From NCBI GenBank assembly GCA_047638675.1, contig JBLIML010000002.1, forward strand, positions 30,940 to 94,939: a stretch of 64,000 bases of DNA, given 5' to 3'. The notes beneath the pieces were generated by a model. The model worked only from the letters and a program-made list of their open reading frames with translations. It made no database searches and was not told where the DNA came from. Below are positions 44,057 to 53,289 of the stretch, piece by piece. A program made the translations under genes and the position numbers. The DNA comes from WLWS01 sp047638675. Lineage in GTDB: Bacteria > Pseudomonadota > Gammaproteobacteria > Eutrophobiales > Eutrophobiaceae. Each line of letters opens with the position of its first letter. Positions within the stretch are counted from its first letter, which is position 1.

Positions 44057-45007
44057 ATGTCAACCGACACATCAGACAATAAGTTAAGAACAAGTTTCTG
44101 TGGGATGAACTTTAGCACACCACTGGTATTACTTTCCGGTTGTGTCGGCTTTGGTGAGGAATACACGCGCATCAAAGGTTTTTCAAATAGTGACGTAGGT
44201 GCCATTTGTCTGAAAGGCACGACACTTGAAGCACGTATGGGAAATGCGCCCCATCGTATGGCAGAAACCTATATGGGAATGTTGAACGCAATTGGTCTGC
44301 AAAACCCCGGTGCGCGTACAGTCGTTGACGAATATTTGCCAAAGCTTGATTTTGACGAGACCCGTTTTATCGCGAATATTTCTGGTTCCACGGTGGAAGA
44401 GTATGAAGAAGTTACGAGGATATTTGATGACTCACGGGTCGATGCTATGGAGATTAATATTTCCTGCCCGAATGTAAAAGAAGGTGGTGTTTCCTTTGGA
44501 AACGATCCAGAAATGTCAGCTCGGGTTGTTGCAGCGTGTCGACGAGCAACGGACAAGCCGCTAATAACCAAGTTGTCACCAAACCAGACGGACATTGCCG
44601 ATAATGCCCTACGTTGTCTGGAAGCTGGCAGCGATGGTTTCGCCGTTATTAATACACTCGTGGGAATGGCGATTGATACTGAGGCGAGGCGAGCCGTGCT
44701 GGGTAATAATCAAGGTGGTTTGTCGGGCCCGGCGATTAAGCCAATTGCCTTGCTAAAGACCCATCAGGTATATCAGGTGTGTAAGCCACACAATGTTCCT
44801 ATTATTGGGCAGGGAGGAATTTGTAATACAGAAGATGCCCTGGAGTTTATTATTGCTGGCGCTTCCGCCGTCGGTATTGGTACGGCGCTATTCTATGACC
44901 CATTAGTGTGTAAGGAAATTAATACGGGCATTACAGAATATCTGAAAAAGCATAAGATGAAAAACATATGCGATCTTGTTGGAACTCTACAATTAAATGG
45001 TGGATGA
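44057..45007 (+). CDS. pyrD: Dihydroorotate dehydrogenase, class 1B type
   Basis: A flavoprotein that oxidises dihydroorotate to orotate in pyrimidine synthesis. The 316-residue protein shows the class 1B features: GMLNAIGLQNPGA (about 76-88), NISGSTVEEYEEV, the catalytic Cys in INISCPNVKEGGVSFGNDP (about 137), KLSPNQTDI, VINTLVGMAIDTEARR and IIGQGGICNTEDALEFIIAGASAVGIG. Class 1B enzymes normally pair with the Fe-S/FAD subunit PyrK, and no pyrK is in the window. Gammaproteobacteria typically use the quinone-linked class 2 enzyme, so this gene is unusual. Confidence 0.88.
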   Translation: MSTDTSDNKLRTSFCGMNFSTPLVLLSGCVGFGEEYTRIKGFSNSDVGAICLKGTTLEARMGNAPHRMAETYMGMLNAIGLQNPGARTVVDEYLPKLDFDETRFIANISGSTVEEYEEVTRIFDDSRVDAMEINISCPNVKEGGVSFGNDPEMSARVVAACRRATDKPLITKLSPNQTDIADNALRCLEAGSDGFAVINTLVGMAIDTEARRAVLGNNQGGLSGPAIKPIALLKTHQVYQVCKPHNVPIIGQGGICNTEDALEFIIAGASAVGIGTALFYDPLVCKEINTGITEYLKKHKMKNICDLVGTLQLNGG

Positions 45008-45033
45008 ATAAATAACCATCGAGAGTTTGACTC

Positions 45034-45064
45034 AATAAGTGAGGTCAGTTAAGACTTATTTTTT
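45034..45064 (+). terminator. Probable intrinsic terminator after pyrD
   Basis: AATAAGT (45034-45040) pairs with ACTTATT (45054-45060) around a 13-base loop and is followed at once by TTTT. It starts 27 bases after the pyrD stop. The stem is AT-rich and therefore weak. Confidence 0.5.
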
Positions 45065-45171
45065 AAAAAAAACAGTTTTTTTCTGTTGTAAAATCAAGTC
45101 TATTCTGCCCCACTTCATTTATCTGAAAATACACTTTTTCTCAGAGGCTTGAGTATCCGATTGAAGATAAC

Positions 45172-45444
45172 TTAACGGCGACGACCACTCTTCTTGAAGT
45201 TAGCACGTGGTTCTTCGAAATTCACACGCAATTGTTTGCCATTGAAGTTTTTACCATTGAGCCCGGTTATCGCGGCTCTTGCTTCATGACCTTCCATTTC
45301 AATAAATCCAAATCCGCGGCATTTGCGCGTGAAAACATCGCTTACCAGGTGTATGGAACGTACCTTACCAAACTCCGAGAATAGTTCTGTTACTGATTCC
45401 TCTGTTGCCTCACTAGGCAGATTCCCGACAAACATTTTTTTCAC
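45172..45444 (-). CDS. RRM-type RNA-binding protein
   Basis: A 90-residue single RNA-recognition-motif protein: RNP2 MFVGNLPSEATEESV and RNP1 CRGFGFIEMEG, ending in a basic tail FKKSGRRR. Start GTG at 45444 gives Met-Lys-Lys-Met-Phe-Val and has AGAGGAG six bases upstream. The frame continues upstream (to 45516) without domain character. RRM proteins of this type are often cold-inducible in bacteria; here a hairpin in the 5' leader may matter. Confidence 0.88.
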   Translation of the reverse strand: MKKMFVGNLPSEATEESVTELFSEFGKVRSIHLVSDVFTRKCRGFGFIEMEGHEARAAITGLNGKNFNGKQLRVNFEEPRANFKKSGRRR

Positions 45445-45954
45445 CTTGAACTCCTCTCTTAAAAAATTACTAGCACTGTCATATTGAGCATTACTTACTA
45501 CCTCGCCAGAAATCACGAGGTCAGAAGATTAATTTAGCTGCTCTTCTCGATATGACGATACTTGTCATATATACGAGCCCGATAAACCCCCTACTCTTTA
45601 GCTTTCTTACCCCATCGCTCCGGGCATGCCTCGTACCAAATCCCCTGGTTTAAGAAAAGCTGGATTATAAATTCTCTGAAAAATCAAGCACCTGCATTTA
45701 AAAGGGGAATAATTGCCAGGCGAACCCGGCAAATTACAGGAGATATCGCCTCGATGCCACTGAAAAACCGTATAAATGTGTGCAACTGCGGGATTTTAAC
45801 CGACTGTCAGTAAAAATACGAATTTATGAAGCATGATGAGTTGACCCCCAATACTATCGCTAGTGGCTAGCACCCATTTTCCTGATTATGGCTGAGTCTG
45901 AAGATAATCCGCTTTCGGGCTTGTTCAGACTTAAAATCAATTATTGCTGCTGAA
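45445..45954. other. Long gap holding the RRM gene's 5' leader
   Basis: These 510 bases lie between the RRM gene and the small Oxidored-like gene. On the RRM transcript strand ACCTCG and CGAGGT (45500-45521) form a 6-bp hairpin, and ATATGAC/GTCATAT (45550-45556 with 45564-45570) form a 7-bp perfect stem. Upstream of that I see no gene, no tRNA and no convincing terminator. Confidence 0.35.
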
Positions 45955-46122
45955 TTATTCATATTTTAGGGGGCGATTGTCCTCCTGCCAGCGTAGGAGT
46001 GCGTTTGAATAGTAGTCAAATATGCAGGGGTCACAACCGCGATTGCAGCATTCATCCGGTCCAGGTGGTGTTGGCGGTGGGCGTGCCGAGGGCAGTTTTT
46101 TAACCTTCTGCTCAGACATCAT
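45955..46122 (-). CDS. Oxidoreductase-like domain small protein
   Basis: A 55-residue protein that overlaps the greB stop by ATGA (its ATG is at 46122-46120). It reads MMSEQKVKKLPSARPPPTPP, then PDECCNRGCDPCIFDYYSNALLRWQED. The Pro-rich start and the CCxxGCxxCxxDxY cluster are the signature of the short Oxidored-like family (PF09791 as remembered), whose four cysteines probably bind metal. It ends at TAA 45957-45955. The overlap with greB, rather than the strength of its ribosome-binding site, supports expression. Confidence 0.82.
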   Translation of the reverse strand: MMSEQKVKKLPSARPPPTPPGPDECCNRGCDPCIFDYYSNALLRWQEDNRPLKYE

Positions 46123-46622
46123 TCTTCCTCAGATTCGTAGTTGATGGCCACAATATAGTAGTTTTGGGCTCGTCCGCCAATATTCAGATTTACTTCCTCA
46201 TCACAGGATTTTCCGATCAGCACGCTACCCAGAGGTGAATCAAGGCTGATACGGTTCTCTCCGTGGCTTAGTTCATCTGCTCCGACAATGCGGTAACGCA
46301 TTTGATTACTGTTGTCATCTTCCAGTGTGACCCAGGCGCCAAAGAATATTTGAGAATCGTTGTTAACACTTGAAACGATTGTCAGATCTGGCATGCGTTT
46401 TTGTAAATATCCGATGCGTGAATCAATGCTACGCAATTCCTTTTTTCTGTAAATGTATTCTGCATTCTCTGAGCGATCACCCTCTGCCGCAGCTGCAGTC
46501 ACAGCCAGAGTAACTTCAGCCCGTCGTTTCCACAATTCCTTTAACTCAACCTCCAATCTACTGTAACCCTGAGGAGTTATATAAGCAGAGGATATTGGTC
46601 GTGGTTCGCGCCAGCGTGACAT
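46119..46622 (-). CDS. greB: Transcription elongation factor GreB
   Basis: It rescues backtracked RNA polymerase by stimulating transcript cleavage. The 167-residue protein has the GreB-type coiled coil ITPQGYSRLEVELKELWKRRAEV, the acidic tip AAAEGDRSENAEYIYRKKELR (Asp/Glu at about 49-55), and the C-terminal FKBP-like domain LDSPLGSVLIGKSCDEEV. Longer and more basic than GreA. It overlaps the small Oxidored-like gene. Confidence 0.93.
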   Translation of the reverse strand: MSRWREPRPISSAYITPQGYSRLEVELKELWKRRAEVTLAVTAAAAEGDRSENAEYIYRKKELRSIDSRIGYLQKRMPDLTIVSSVNNDSQIFFGAWVTLEDDNSNQMRYRIVGADELSHGENRISLDSPLGSVLIGKSCDEEVNLNIGGRAQNYYIVAINYESEEE

Positions 46623-46680
46623 GGTTATTTGTTCATATGAAATTCCCGATTTTTATACCACAAGCTGATGACAAAGAGTA

Positions 46681-47307
46681 TTAATCTTCAAACTCAAATC
46701 TAAACATTTTTTGCACGCCTGTTACCGCAACCGGCTTGCCTGCAACAATTTGTGGTTTGTATTTGGATCTTGAGGTTGCCCTTATGGCTGCTTGATCAAA
46801 AATGCTTTCAGGTTGCGCCTCTACTACACGAATATCCTCCGTCGTTCCATATTTAGTCACAGAGAATTCAACAACTACATATCCTTCTATATTTCTCGCT
46901 ATTGCTTTTTGTGGATAAACTGGCTGCATTTCCACTATGGATATCAATTCAGTATTGATTGTAGGGATAAAAGGATTATCGTTTGCAGGATTAAATGTTC
47001 CTTCATCGTGTGTAATTTTGCTTATTGTGCCTTCCGGATCTAATTGATTAGTCGTCTCAATGATCGGAACAGGAGGAGGGTCCATTGGTTTGACTGGTTT
47101 TTCTCTATAAGGCTCTTTTGGAGGAAGATGCTCGCCCTTAAGGTGTACGAAATCCAGATAGCTTATTGCCGCGGACTCATCAAGTTCATTATTACCGGAA
47201 TTCTCTATCAGATATTGCATTAAAAAAAACAGGAAAAAAGTTATAACAACAGCAACGATTCCGGACAGACTAAAACGAATTGTGGGTGAATAGATTGACT
47301 GGTGCAT
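46681..47307 (-). CDS. TonB-family energy transducer
   Basis: A 208-residue protein with an N-terminal membrane helix (about 11-33), a Pro/Lys-rich linker (PPKEPYREKPVKPMDPPPVP) and a C-terminal TonB domain (about 125-206, VEMQPVYPQKAIARNIEGYVVVEFSV, EDIRVVEAQP, FDQAAIRATSRSKYKPQ). GGGGAG seven bases upstream fixes the ATG at 47307; the open frame extends 38 codons further without support. No exbB, exbD or receptor is adjacent. Confidence 0.88.
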   Translation of the reverse strand: MHQSIYSPTIRFSLSGIVAVVITFFLFFLMQYLIENSGNNELDESAAISYLDFVHLKGEHLPPKEPYREKPVKPMDPPPVPIIETTNQLDPEGTISKITHDEGTFNPANDNPFIPTINTELISIVEMQPVYPQKAIARNIEGYVVVEFSVTKYGTTEDIRVVEAQPESIFDQAAIRATSRSKYKPQIVAGKPVAVTGVQKMFRFEFED

Positions 47308-47609
47308 ATTTTCACTCCCCGTATTGATATTGAATATATTTTTCGGGTAACTACTAAAAGTATAGAAGGGGAGATTTATTACGCTAGCAAATGCTATGGG
47401 AGATCTTCCTTTAGCAAGCATGATAAAGTCACTGACTACAGGGGACTAATTCTTGTCGTATAATGATACGTTTATATTACTTAAGAGTTTGAGAGATGAG
47501 AACAGAAGCGGTGATACTGACGTCTTCTTTGTATTTAAGAATATCCTGGGCTCGATTAAGCTAGCCAGAACCAGGAAATAATTGTCAGTACCAGGTATGA
47601 ATCATTACC
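47308..47609. other. Gap between tonB-like and ytoQ-like genes
   Basis: About 300 bases with no coding signal. A perfect TATAAT stands at 47459-47464 on the plus strand but has no good -35 at normal spacing. It could drive nothing that I can identify. Confidence 0.25.
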
Positions 47610-48062
47610 TCAGGGTAGGTGTCCATCGATTACATATTTCATGATGTCGACAACCTGAGATGGGGTTTTCGCTACTGCCAACGCTGCGGCGTCCACTTCT
47701 TTCAAGGCATGTGTCAATTCAGGGTCGTGCAGAACAATTATAGCTTTACCAAGAGCGGCAGCATAACCGGCTTCAAAGGCCGCATTCCATTGTCTGTATT
47801 TGTCACCAAAGCGGACGACGACGACATCGGCTTCTTCAATGAGCTTGCGGGTACGAATAGCATTTATTTTTGATGACTTATGATCCTTCCAGAAAGGCTG
47901 GCTCTCAGCGCCCAGTATTCCATCGCCGCAATCATCGCTAGACGCATGATCCGTCACTGGCGCGCTAAGCGTAATGGGCAATGCCGCGTCCTTTATTCCC
48001 TCGGCAATTTGATCTCGCCAATCGGAATGTATTTCGCCAGAGAGGTAGATATTCCAGGTCAT
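47610..48062 (-). CDS. YtoQ-family protein
   Basis: A 150-residue protein starting MTWNIYLSGEIHSDWRDQIAEG, with APVTDHASSDDCGDGILG and EADVVVVRFGDKYRQWNAAFEAGYAAALGKAII. This matches the YtoQ family, which looks like the nucleoside 2-deoxyribosyltransferase fold. The activity is not known. Confidence 0.87.
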   Translation of the reverse strand: MTWNIYLSGEIHSDWRDQIAEGIKDAALPITLSAPVTDHASSDDCGDGILGAESQPFWKDHKSSKINAIRTRKLIEEADVVVVRFGDKYRQWNAAFEAGYAAALGKAIIVLHDPELTHALKEVDAAALAVAKTPSQVVDIMKYVIDGHLP

Positions 48063-48297
48063 ATTTCACCTTCACACAATGTTGATTAACTTTGAAGCAT
48101 GATACACAGAAAGTGATAATAATTAATCCAGGTCGGATTTTTTCAGGCAAGATGGTCTGTAATTACGTCATGTAAACAGCATATTTTCGGTGGACTACGC
48201 CCATTCTGTGTCTGTAAATTTTAAAGTTTGTCGGAATATCACGACAACATACAATGTTGAGAAAACTAACTTGTTGTTTTATAAGTATAAATATTAT

Positions 48298-48313
48298 TGG
48301 CGCGCTATTTGCG
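48298..48313 (+). promoter_or_regulatory. Sigma-54-like -24/-12 element before PEP-CTERM gene
   Basis: TGGCGCGCTATTTGCG matches the TGGCACGNNNNTTGCW consensus in all but two bases, with GG and GC exactly ten bases apart. PEP-CTERM genes are controlled by RpoN and PrsR in other bacteria, which fits. However, the predicted transcript would begin only about three bases before the ATG at 48327, leaving no leader, so the match may be accidental. Confidence 0.3.
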
Positions 48314-48326
48314 TATTTGTAATGCT

Positions 48327-49100
48327 ATGAAATCCAGAAAGTTATATGTCACCCCATCATTTGCCGCGATTATTGCGGTCGGGTGTCTTCTCGGTCCCAT
48401 ACAAGCCAGCGCCTCTATTAGTCTGAGCTTATCTGGTCAGGGCGCCCCATCCACCTATGGTTTCGGGGCAAAAAGGCTGTATTTGGGTGGTGATTTTTCG
48501 TCTAACCTCAATCACCCTTACACCAACTGGACATGGAGTGATCTCGAAATGACCATCCAGAGCGATGGTGATGCCACTATTAGCGGCACTATGACGCGTG
48601 ATTACAATTCAGAAGTCTGGGGTGTCAATATTCAATTGGACGATATCGAATTTCGTAAAACCAGTGGCAGCTATAAGGACGGTCAGAATTGGAGTGGCAG
48701 TGTTGATCAATAAAGCTTTCTTGATCTGGCTGAGGGCATCAATCCTTTTACCGGCATGGATCAAAGTAGTAGCCAGGGATGGGGCTTTGAATGGAAGAAC
48801 CTGAGCATGTCACTGGACAAAATGGGAAACACGTCCAGTGTCCCTGAGGAGGGTTGGGAGGGTTTTGCTATGCCTGATATTGGGCATGCTTTGGTGGCTG
48901 AATTGCATTATGACGGCGCAAAGGGTTTGACCTTTGAATCCTGGTACAAGAACCCGGATACCTATAGTTGGTACGACGTAGGAGATACGAAGGCGCTGGT
49001 CACTGTAAATTCATCGGATGTACCTGAGCCAACAAGTGTGCTGCTGTTGTCGTTAGGCTTGTTTGGAATTGGTGCCACCAGGATGCGCAAAAAAGCTTGA
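48327..49100 (+). pseudogene. PEP-CTERM sorting-signal protein interrupted by an in-frame stop
   Basis: This is a single frame of 257 codons broken only by TAA at 48711-48713 (codon 129). The first part has a signal peptide (MKSRKLYVTPSFAAIIAVGC, cleavage near ASA) and a secreted beta-rich domain. The second continues in the same frame (SFLDLAEGINPFTGMDQ...) and ends with an intact exosortase signal, VPEPTSVLLLSLGLFGIGA plus TRMRKKA. Such proteins are anchored or exported with exopolysaccharide. The flanks of the stop read as one protein, so a point nonsense mutation, a read-through codon or a sequencing error are the options. It is convergent with prsT-like at 33 bases. Confidence 0.75.
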
Positions 49101-49133
49101 TCAAAACTGCATTCCTGTAAGATTTTTCTACTC

Positions 49134-51943
49134 CTATTTAGTTAGCTGCGCTAAAAGTAATTTCGCCTCTTCAATCTCTCTGAAATCCAGATTATTTTTT
49201 AACAATTTTTCCAAAGTATCTCTCGCTTCATCTTTACGCTCCATCCGGTTAAGCACCAGTGCCAGATGATACAGAGTGGAGGGATCGTTGGAAGCACGAG
49301 ACAAAGCTTCTCTTATATAACGTAAACCGGTCTCTGATTGACCTGTCTCCGATAAGACCCAGCCATAGGTATCCAGAATAGCCGGATCTTGCGGGCTGAG
49401 TGCATATGCTTTTTTCGCATGTTGCAGGGCTTTTGTATCTTTTTTATGCTGTAGCAACCAGGCCAGATTATTATGAACAGAGGCATCATTGGGTAGTTTC
49501 TTCAACAGGGACTGGTGCAGCTCGATAGCCTTGTCTAATTCATTCACGTTAATATAAGCTACTGCAAGGCCGTATTGCGCTTCCACATCATTTGGGTTTT
49601 TCTGAACCCATTTTTCCAGAGGTATCAGCGTTTGCCCGGATTTTTTATTGCTCGGCTGCAGTTGCAATATTTTCAGGTGAAGTTGCGTGCTTGGCCAGAT
49701 AGCATTTATTTTCTCATAGACTTCCAGGGCTTCATTTTCTCTGCCAGCGTAAACCAGAATATCTCCTCTGAGACTATGACCTAAAGCCGAGTCAGGCTGA
49801 TTTATTATTACTTGATTTGCGAGTGTCAATGCTTTGTCGTAATTGCGAAGTTGGGTCTCTAGTTTTATCAATTCAATTTTAGCCGGAATATAGTCCGGCT
49901 CCTGAATTAAGCATTTGCTCAAGGTGCTATAAGCACCGTCAGTGTCCTCAAGTAAGACCTGTTTTTTTGCAATTTCAAGTAACTGCCTGACAGAAAAATC
50001 AACGGTGTAACGTAAGCTAAGATTTACCGAATCAATCGCTTCCTGTCTTTTACCCGCGACAAGTAGCGTGTTTACCTCAGCCACCAGTACATCGAAATTC
50101 CTGGGGTGTTTGTCACGTAATCGATGCGCGACGTTAAGGGCTTTTTCTTCCTGCCCTAGCTGCTGGTAAATATCGACAAGATGCAGAACTTCCATCAATA
50201 CTTCAGGGTTTTTCGCCCATAGTTTTTCAAGCCACAGCGCGGACGCTTCGAAATCACCATGCCTTTCCGCAATTTGAGCCAGGCCTGCCATTGCCTCACG
50301 AGAGTCCGGATCCTCAAGTAACAATTGTTCCAGTTGCCTCTTTGCCTTATCAAGATCACCGTCTTTCAGGTCAAACTTGATCAGATTCAGTCGTGCAGAT
50401 GTATAGGCGGGATCAAATTTAAGCGCTTCATGGAAACTCTGTCGTGCGGCCTTAGTTTCTCCCTCTGCCGCAGCGATGGTGCCCAATAAATTATGCAAAA
50501 CCGGGTTTTCTGGCGCCTGTTTTAATAAGAGTTCTGCCGTGGACCTGGCGTCTAGTTTATTGCCTTGAGATAATTGGGTATAGGCCAGCAGTACGGCTGA
50601 TTTAATATCGTAATCGCCATTTTTCACAGCAGTTTCTAAATCTTCGATTGCCCCGTTTGTATTTCCCATGGCGATTTTAGCCAATGCAATATCAGTCAAA
50701 AACGGTTTCGGATTGTTAGTTATGCTGGCAGCACGTTCTAATAGTTCTATTGCTTCCGGATATTTCCTTTGTTTTATCAGAGCGCGACCATATAACGAGA
50801 GATATTCAGGATTGTTCTCTTGACGATAATAAATCGGTTTTAGTGTATTTATTACGTCCTCAGCTTGTTCCAAATTTGTGTATATTCTTGCTAACAACAT
50901 TCGGCTTTCTGCATGATTTGGCAATTTATCGATCAATTTTTTGGCGCCTTCAAGGGCCTTTAGTTGATCCCCCTGACTATAGGCGATAGTTGCCGACAAC
51001 AGAGCCAGAGTTGGGTGCTTATCTACAAGATTAGTGCCAAGATAATCTATCCTTTGGCTGGCTTCCTCCAGAACCCTGGTTGCCAAAGCGGTCTTGTCGC
51101 TACGAGCCAGTGCCATGGCATAAAGGTAAATGGCTTCGGGTTCACTTAATCCATTTTCCCACAGGGGTTTCAGCTCGGTAATAACCGTCTCAAATTGCCC
51201 TTTGTTCAGTAAAATCCGGGAGCGACGGAGTTTAGCTGTTACGTAATCGGGGTTTACTTTGAGGATCCTGTCATAAGAACTAAGTGCCAGGTCGGGATTA
51301 TTCTGTCGTAAATGCAAGTCGCCTTCCAATAACCAGAAATCTGGACTATTTGGGGCGATTTCATGGAGAAGTGCGACTAATTTTTGAACCGTATCGAGAT
51401 CATCTTTATTCAGCGCCAGGCTAGCCTGGGCCAATAAAGGCTCGGGATTTTCGGGATCCAGATTACGTGCGTTCTTAAAAGCTTGCTCTGCCTCCTCGTA
51501 CTTTTGTTGTTGGGTATAAGCAATGCCCATTATCACCAACAACTTTGAATCTACTTCGGGGCTGCGTCTTGCCCTTGATATATAGTTCTTCAGGTCTTCA
51601 TACTTTTCCTGGCTCAATAAGGAATTTGAGATGGGCACAGCGACCAGGTTTTCGTCGGCACCTTCTTGTCTTGCACGACGCAATTGCACTTCGGCGGCTA
51701 CAGGTTCGCCAGAGCCCAGATAAGATTTGCCTAACAGAATTTTTGCAGATAAGTGTTTCTCATCAAGCTGCAGGGCATTTTTCAGTTGAATAATTGCTTT
51801 CTTAAAATTTTTCTTATGATAGTAAGTAAGTGCATCTTCATAATACTCATCGGCGCTATTAAGATTGGCCGCATTTATCTGTGCTGGGCACAGGCATATT
51901 GCACAGAGATGGCAGCATATATTTTTGTGTCTTTAATTTTCAT
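49134..51943 (-). CDS. PEP-CTERM system TPR protein (PrsT-like), apparent N-terminal frameshift
   Basis: A very long TPR protein. From 51932 down it is one open frame of about 932 residues, with some 25 tetratricopeptide units (for example EEAEQAFKNARNLDPENPEPLLAQA). Length, repeat content and the adjacent PEP-CTERM gene point to PrsT. No ATG, GTG or TTG exists in that frame before GTG 51689, which would lose some 80 residues including the first repeats. In another frame ATG 51943 begins MKIKDTKIYAAIS, and the TPR frame takes over as LCAICLCPAQINAAN, together a good signal peptide. A one-base shift near 51900-51910 best explains this. Confidence 0.75.
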
Positions 51944-52215
51944 ATGCTGGTTTGTAATAAATCGATTGGTAGCGCGTTGGTCTAACAAAAAAATACCTTA
52001 CTGTCCTTGCTGACAATAGCACCAGATATTACATACAGCAAGACCAGCACGGAATGGTCCATCCGGTAACAGAGGCAGAGAATAATATTTTAAATAATGA
52101 CCAGCATAGCATTTGGCTGCCATACCTCATTTTGTCATTATTTCATAATGAGTTTGTGTAAGGTAATATAGGCGATTGAATCTTCAAACTGTTCACACAC
52201 ATCAAGAGTAATAAC

Positions 52216-52833
52216 ATGTCAGCGATTCTATATTATTTTCATGACCCTATGTGCAGTTGGTGCTATGCCTTTCATCCAACCTTGCTGCGTTTAAAAACGA
52301 AATTACCGGATAATATTGAGCTGAGATATGTGCTTGGCGGTCTGTCGCCTGATGAAGATGAACTTATGCCTGAATCCATGCAACTTAGTATAAAAGATCA
52401 CTGGCAACGGATTCAGCAAGTAGTGCCTGGAACAAAATTTAATTTTGACTTTTGGAACGTTTGTAAGCCACGCCGTTCTACTTATCCAGCGTGTCGGGCG
52501 GTAATTGCAGCCACAAATCAGGGCAAAAAATTTGAAGAAGCGATGATCGAGGCAATTCAACATGCCTATTATTGCGATGCCAGAAATCCCTCCGATTATT
52601 CAACACATATTGAATTGGCCACGGAATTAAAGATGGATGTAGAACAATTTGAACATGAGCTAACTTCGGTTGAAACCGAGGAGGAGTTAATGCGGCAGTT
52701 ACGATTTACGCAATCGATGAATGTGCGAGGTTTCCCTGCTCTGGTGCTAACAATGGACGGTCAACATCAGGGCATAGCAATAGATCATACAAATGCGGAT
52801 AACATCTTGAAGTCAATTAATGAAGTAATGTAA
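52216..52833 (+). CDS. DsbA-family thiol oxidoreductase
   Basis: A 205-residue protein with a redox CxxC near the start (YYFHDPMCSWCYAF; C13 and C16) and a helical insert. The cis-Pro loop follows in MNVRGFPALVLTM (about 170). There is no signal peptide, so it is likely cytosolic, like FrnE- or DsbA-type isomerases. The target is unknown. Confidence 0.87.
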   Translation: MSAILYYFHDPMCSWCYAFHPTLLRLKTKLPDNIELRYVLGGLSPDEDELMPESMQLSIKDHWQRIQQVVPGTKFNFDFWNVCKPRRSTYPACRAVIAATNQGKKFEEAMIEAIQHAYYCDARNPSDYSTHIELATELKMDVEQFEHELTSVETEEELMRQLRFTQSMNVRGFPALVLTMDGQHQGIAIDHTNADNILKSINEVM

Positions 52834-52834
52834 A

Positions 52835-53242
52835 TCAATCTCGAATTCGACTGCGCTCGGCAGGGATGGAAAGTTGATATAGGAGATAGGCTTTAAATTC
52901 ATCACTATAATCCTGTTTGGCAATCGCTATATCCATACATGACAACCAGGCGTTTTTTTCAGCGGAGCCAATATCAAATTTTCGATGAAAACCAGGAATA
53001 CTTATGGAGCCGATATGTTGTTGGTAAAGTTTGGGCCCACCCAACCAACCAGACAAAAAATAAGTGAGTTTCTTCCTGGCATCGCCAAGATCTTTTTTAT
53101 GCAATAAGCGAATCGTTTCGGTTTCAGGTAAACTATCCATCAGGTCATAAAAGTGATCGACAAGTTGTTGTATGCCTTCTAAACCACCTGCGGCCTGATA
53201 AGATGTATCGCCATCGCCAAAGTCTTTTGCTTGTGATGTCAT
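52835..53242 (-). CDS. Group II truncated hemoglobin
   Basis: A 135-residue globin. The start SYQAAGGLEGIQQLVDHFYDLM, the distal FY pair at 31-32, the haem-ligating His86 in IPGFHRKFDIG and the conserved Trp99 in NAWLSCMD are all as expected for group II (TrHbO-like). It probably handles oxygen or nitric oxide. It is divergent from the spermidine synthase-like gene. Confidence 0.93.
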   Translation of the reverse strand: MTSQAKDFGDGDTSYQAAGGLEGIQQLVDHFYDLMDSLPETETIRLLHKKDLGDARKKLTYFLSGWLGGPKLYQQHIGSISIPGFHRKFDIGSAEKNAWLSCMDIAIAKQDYSDEFKAYLLYQLSIPAERSRIRD

Positions 53243-53289
53243 AGTGTCAGCTGTTACCGTATTTAAACAAGATTGGTTATTTTCCTCTT

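Noticed and set aside
52100..52135. TGGCAG...ATGC on the minus strand as a sigma-54 site for the PrsT-like gene
   Set aside because: The spacing between GG and GC is one base too short for sigma-54, and it lies over 160 bases from the start.
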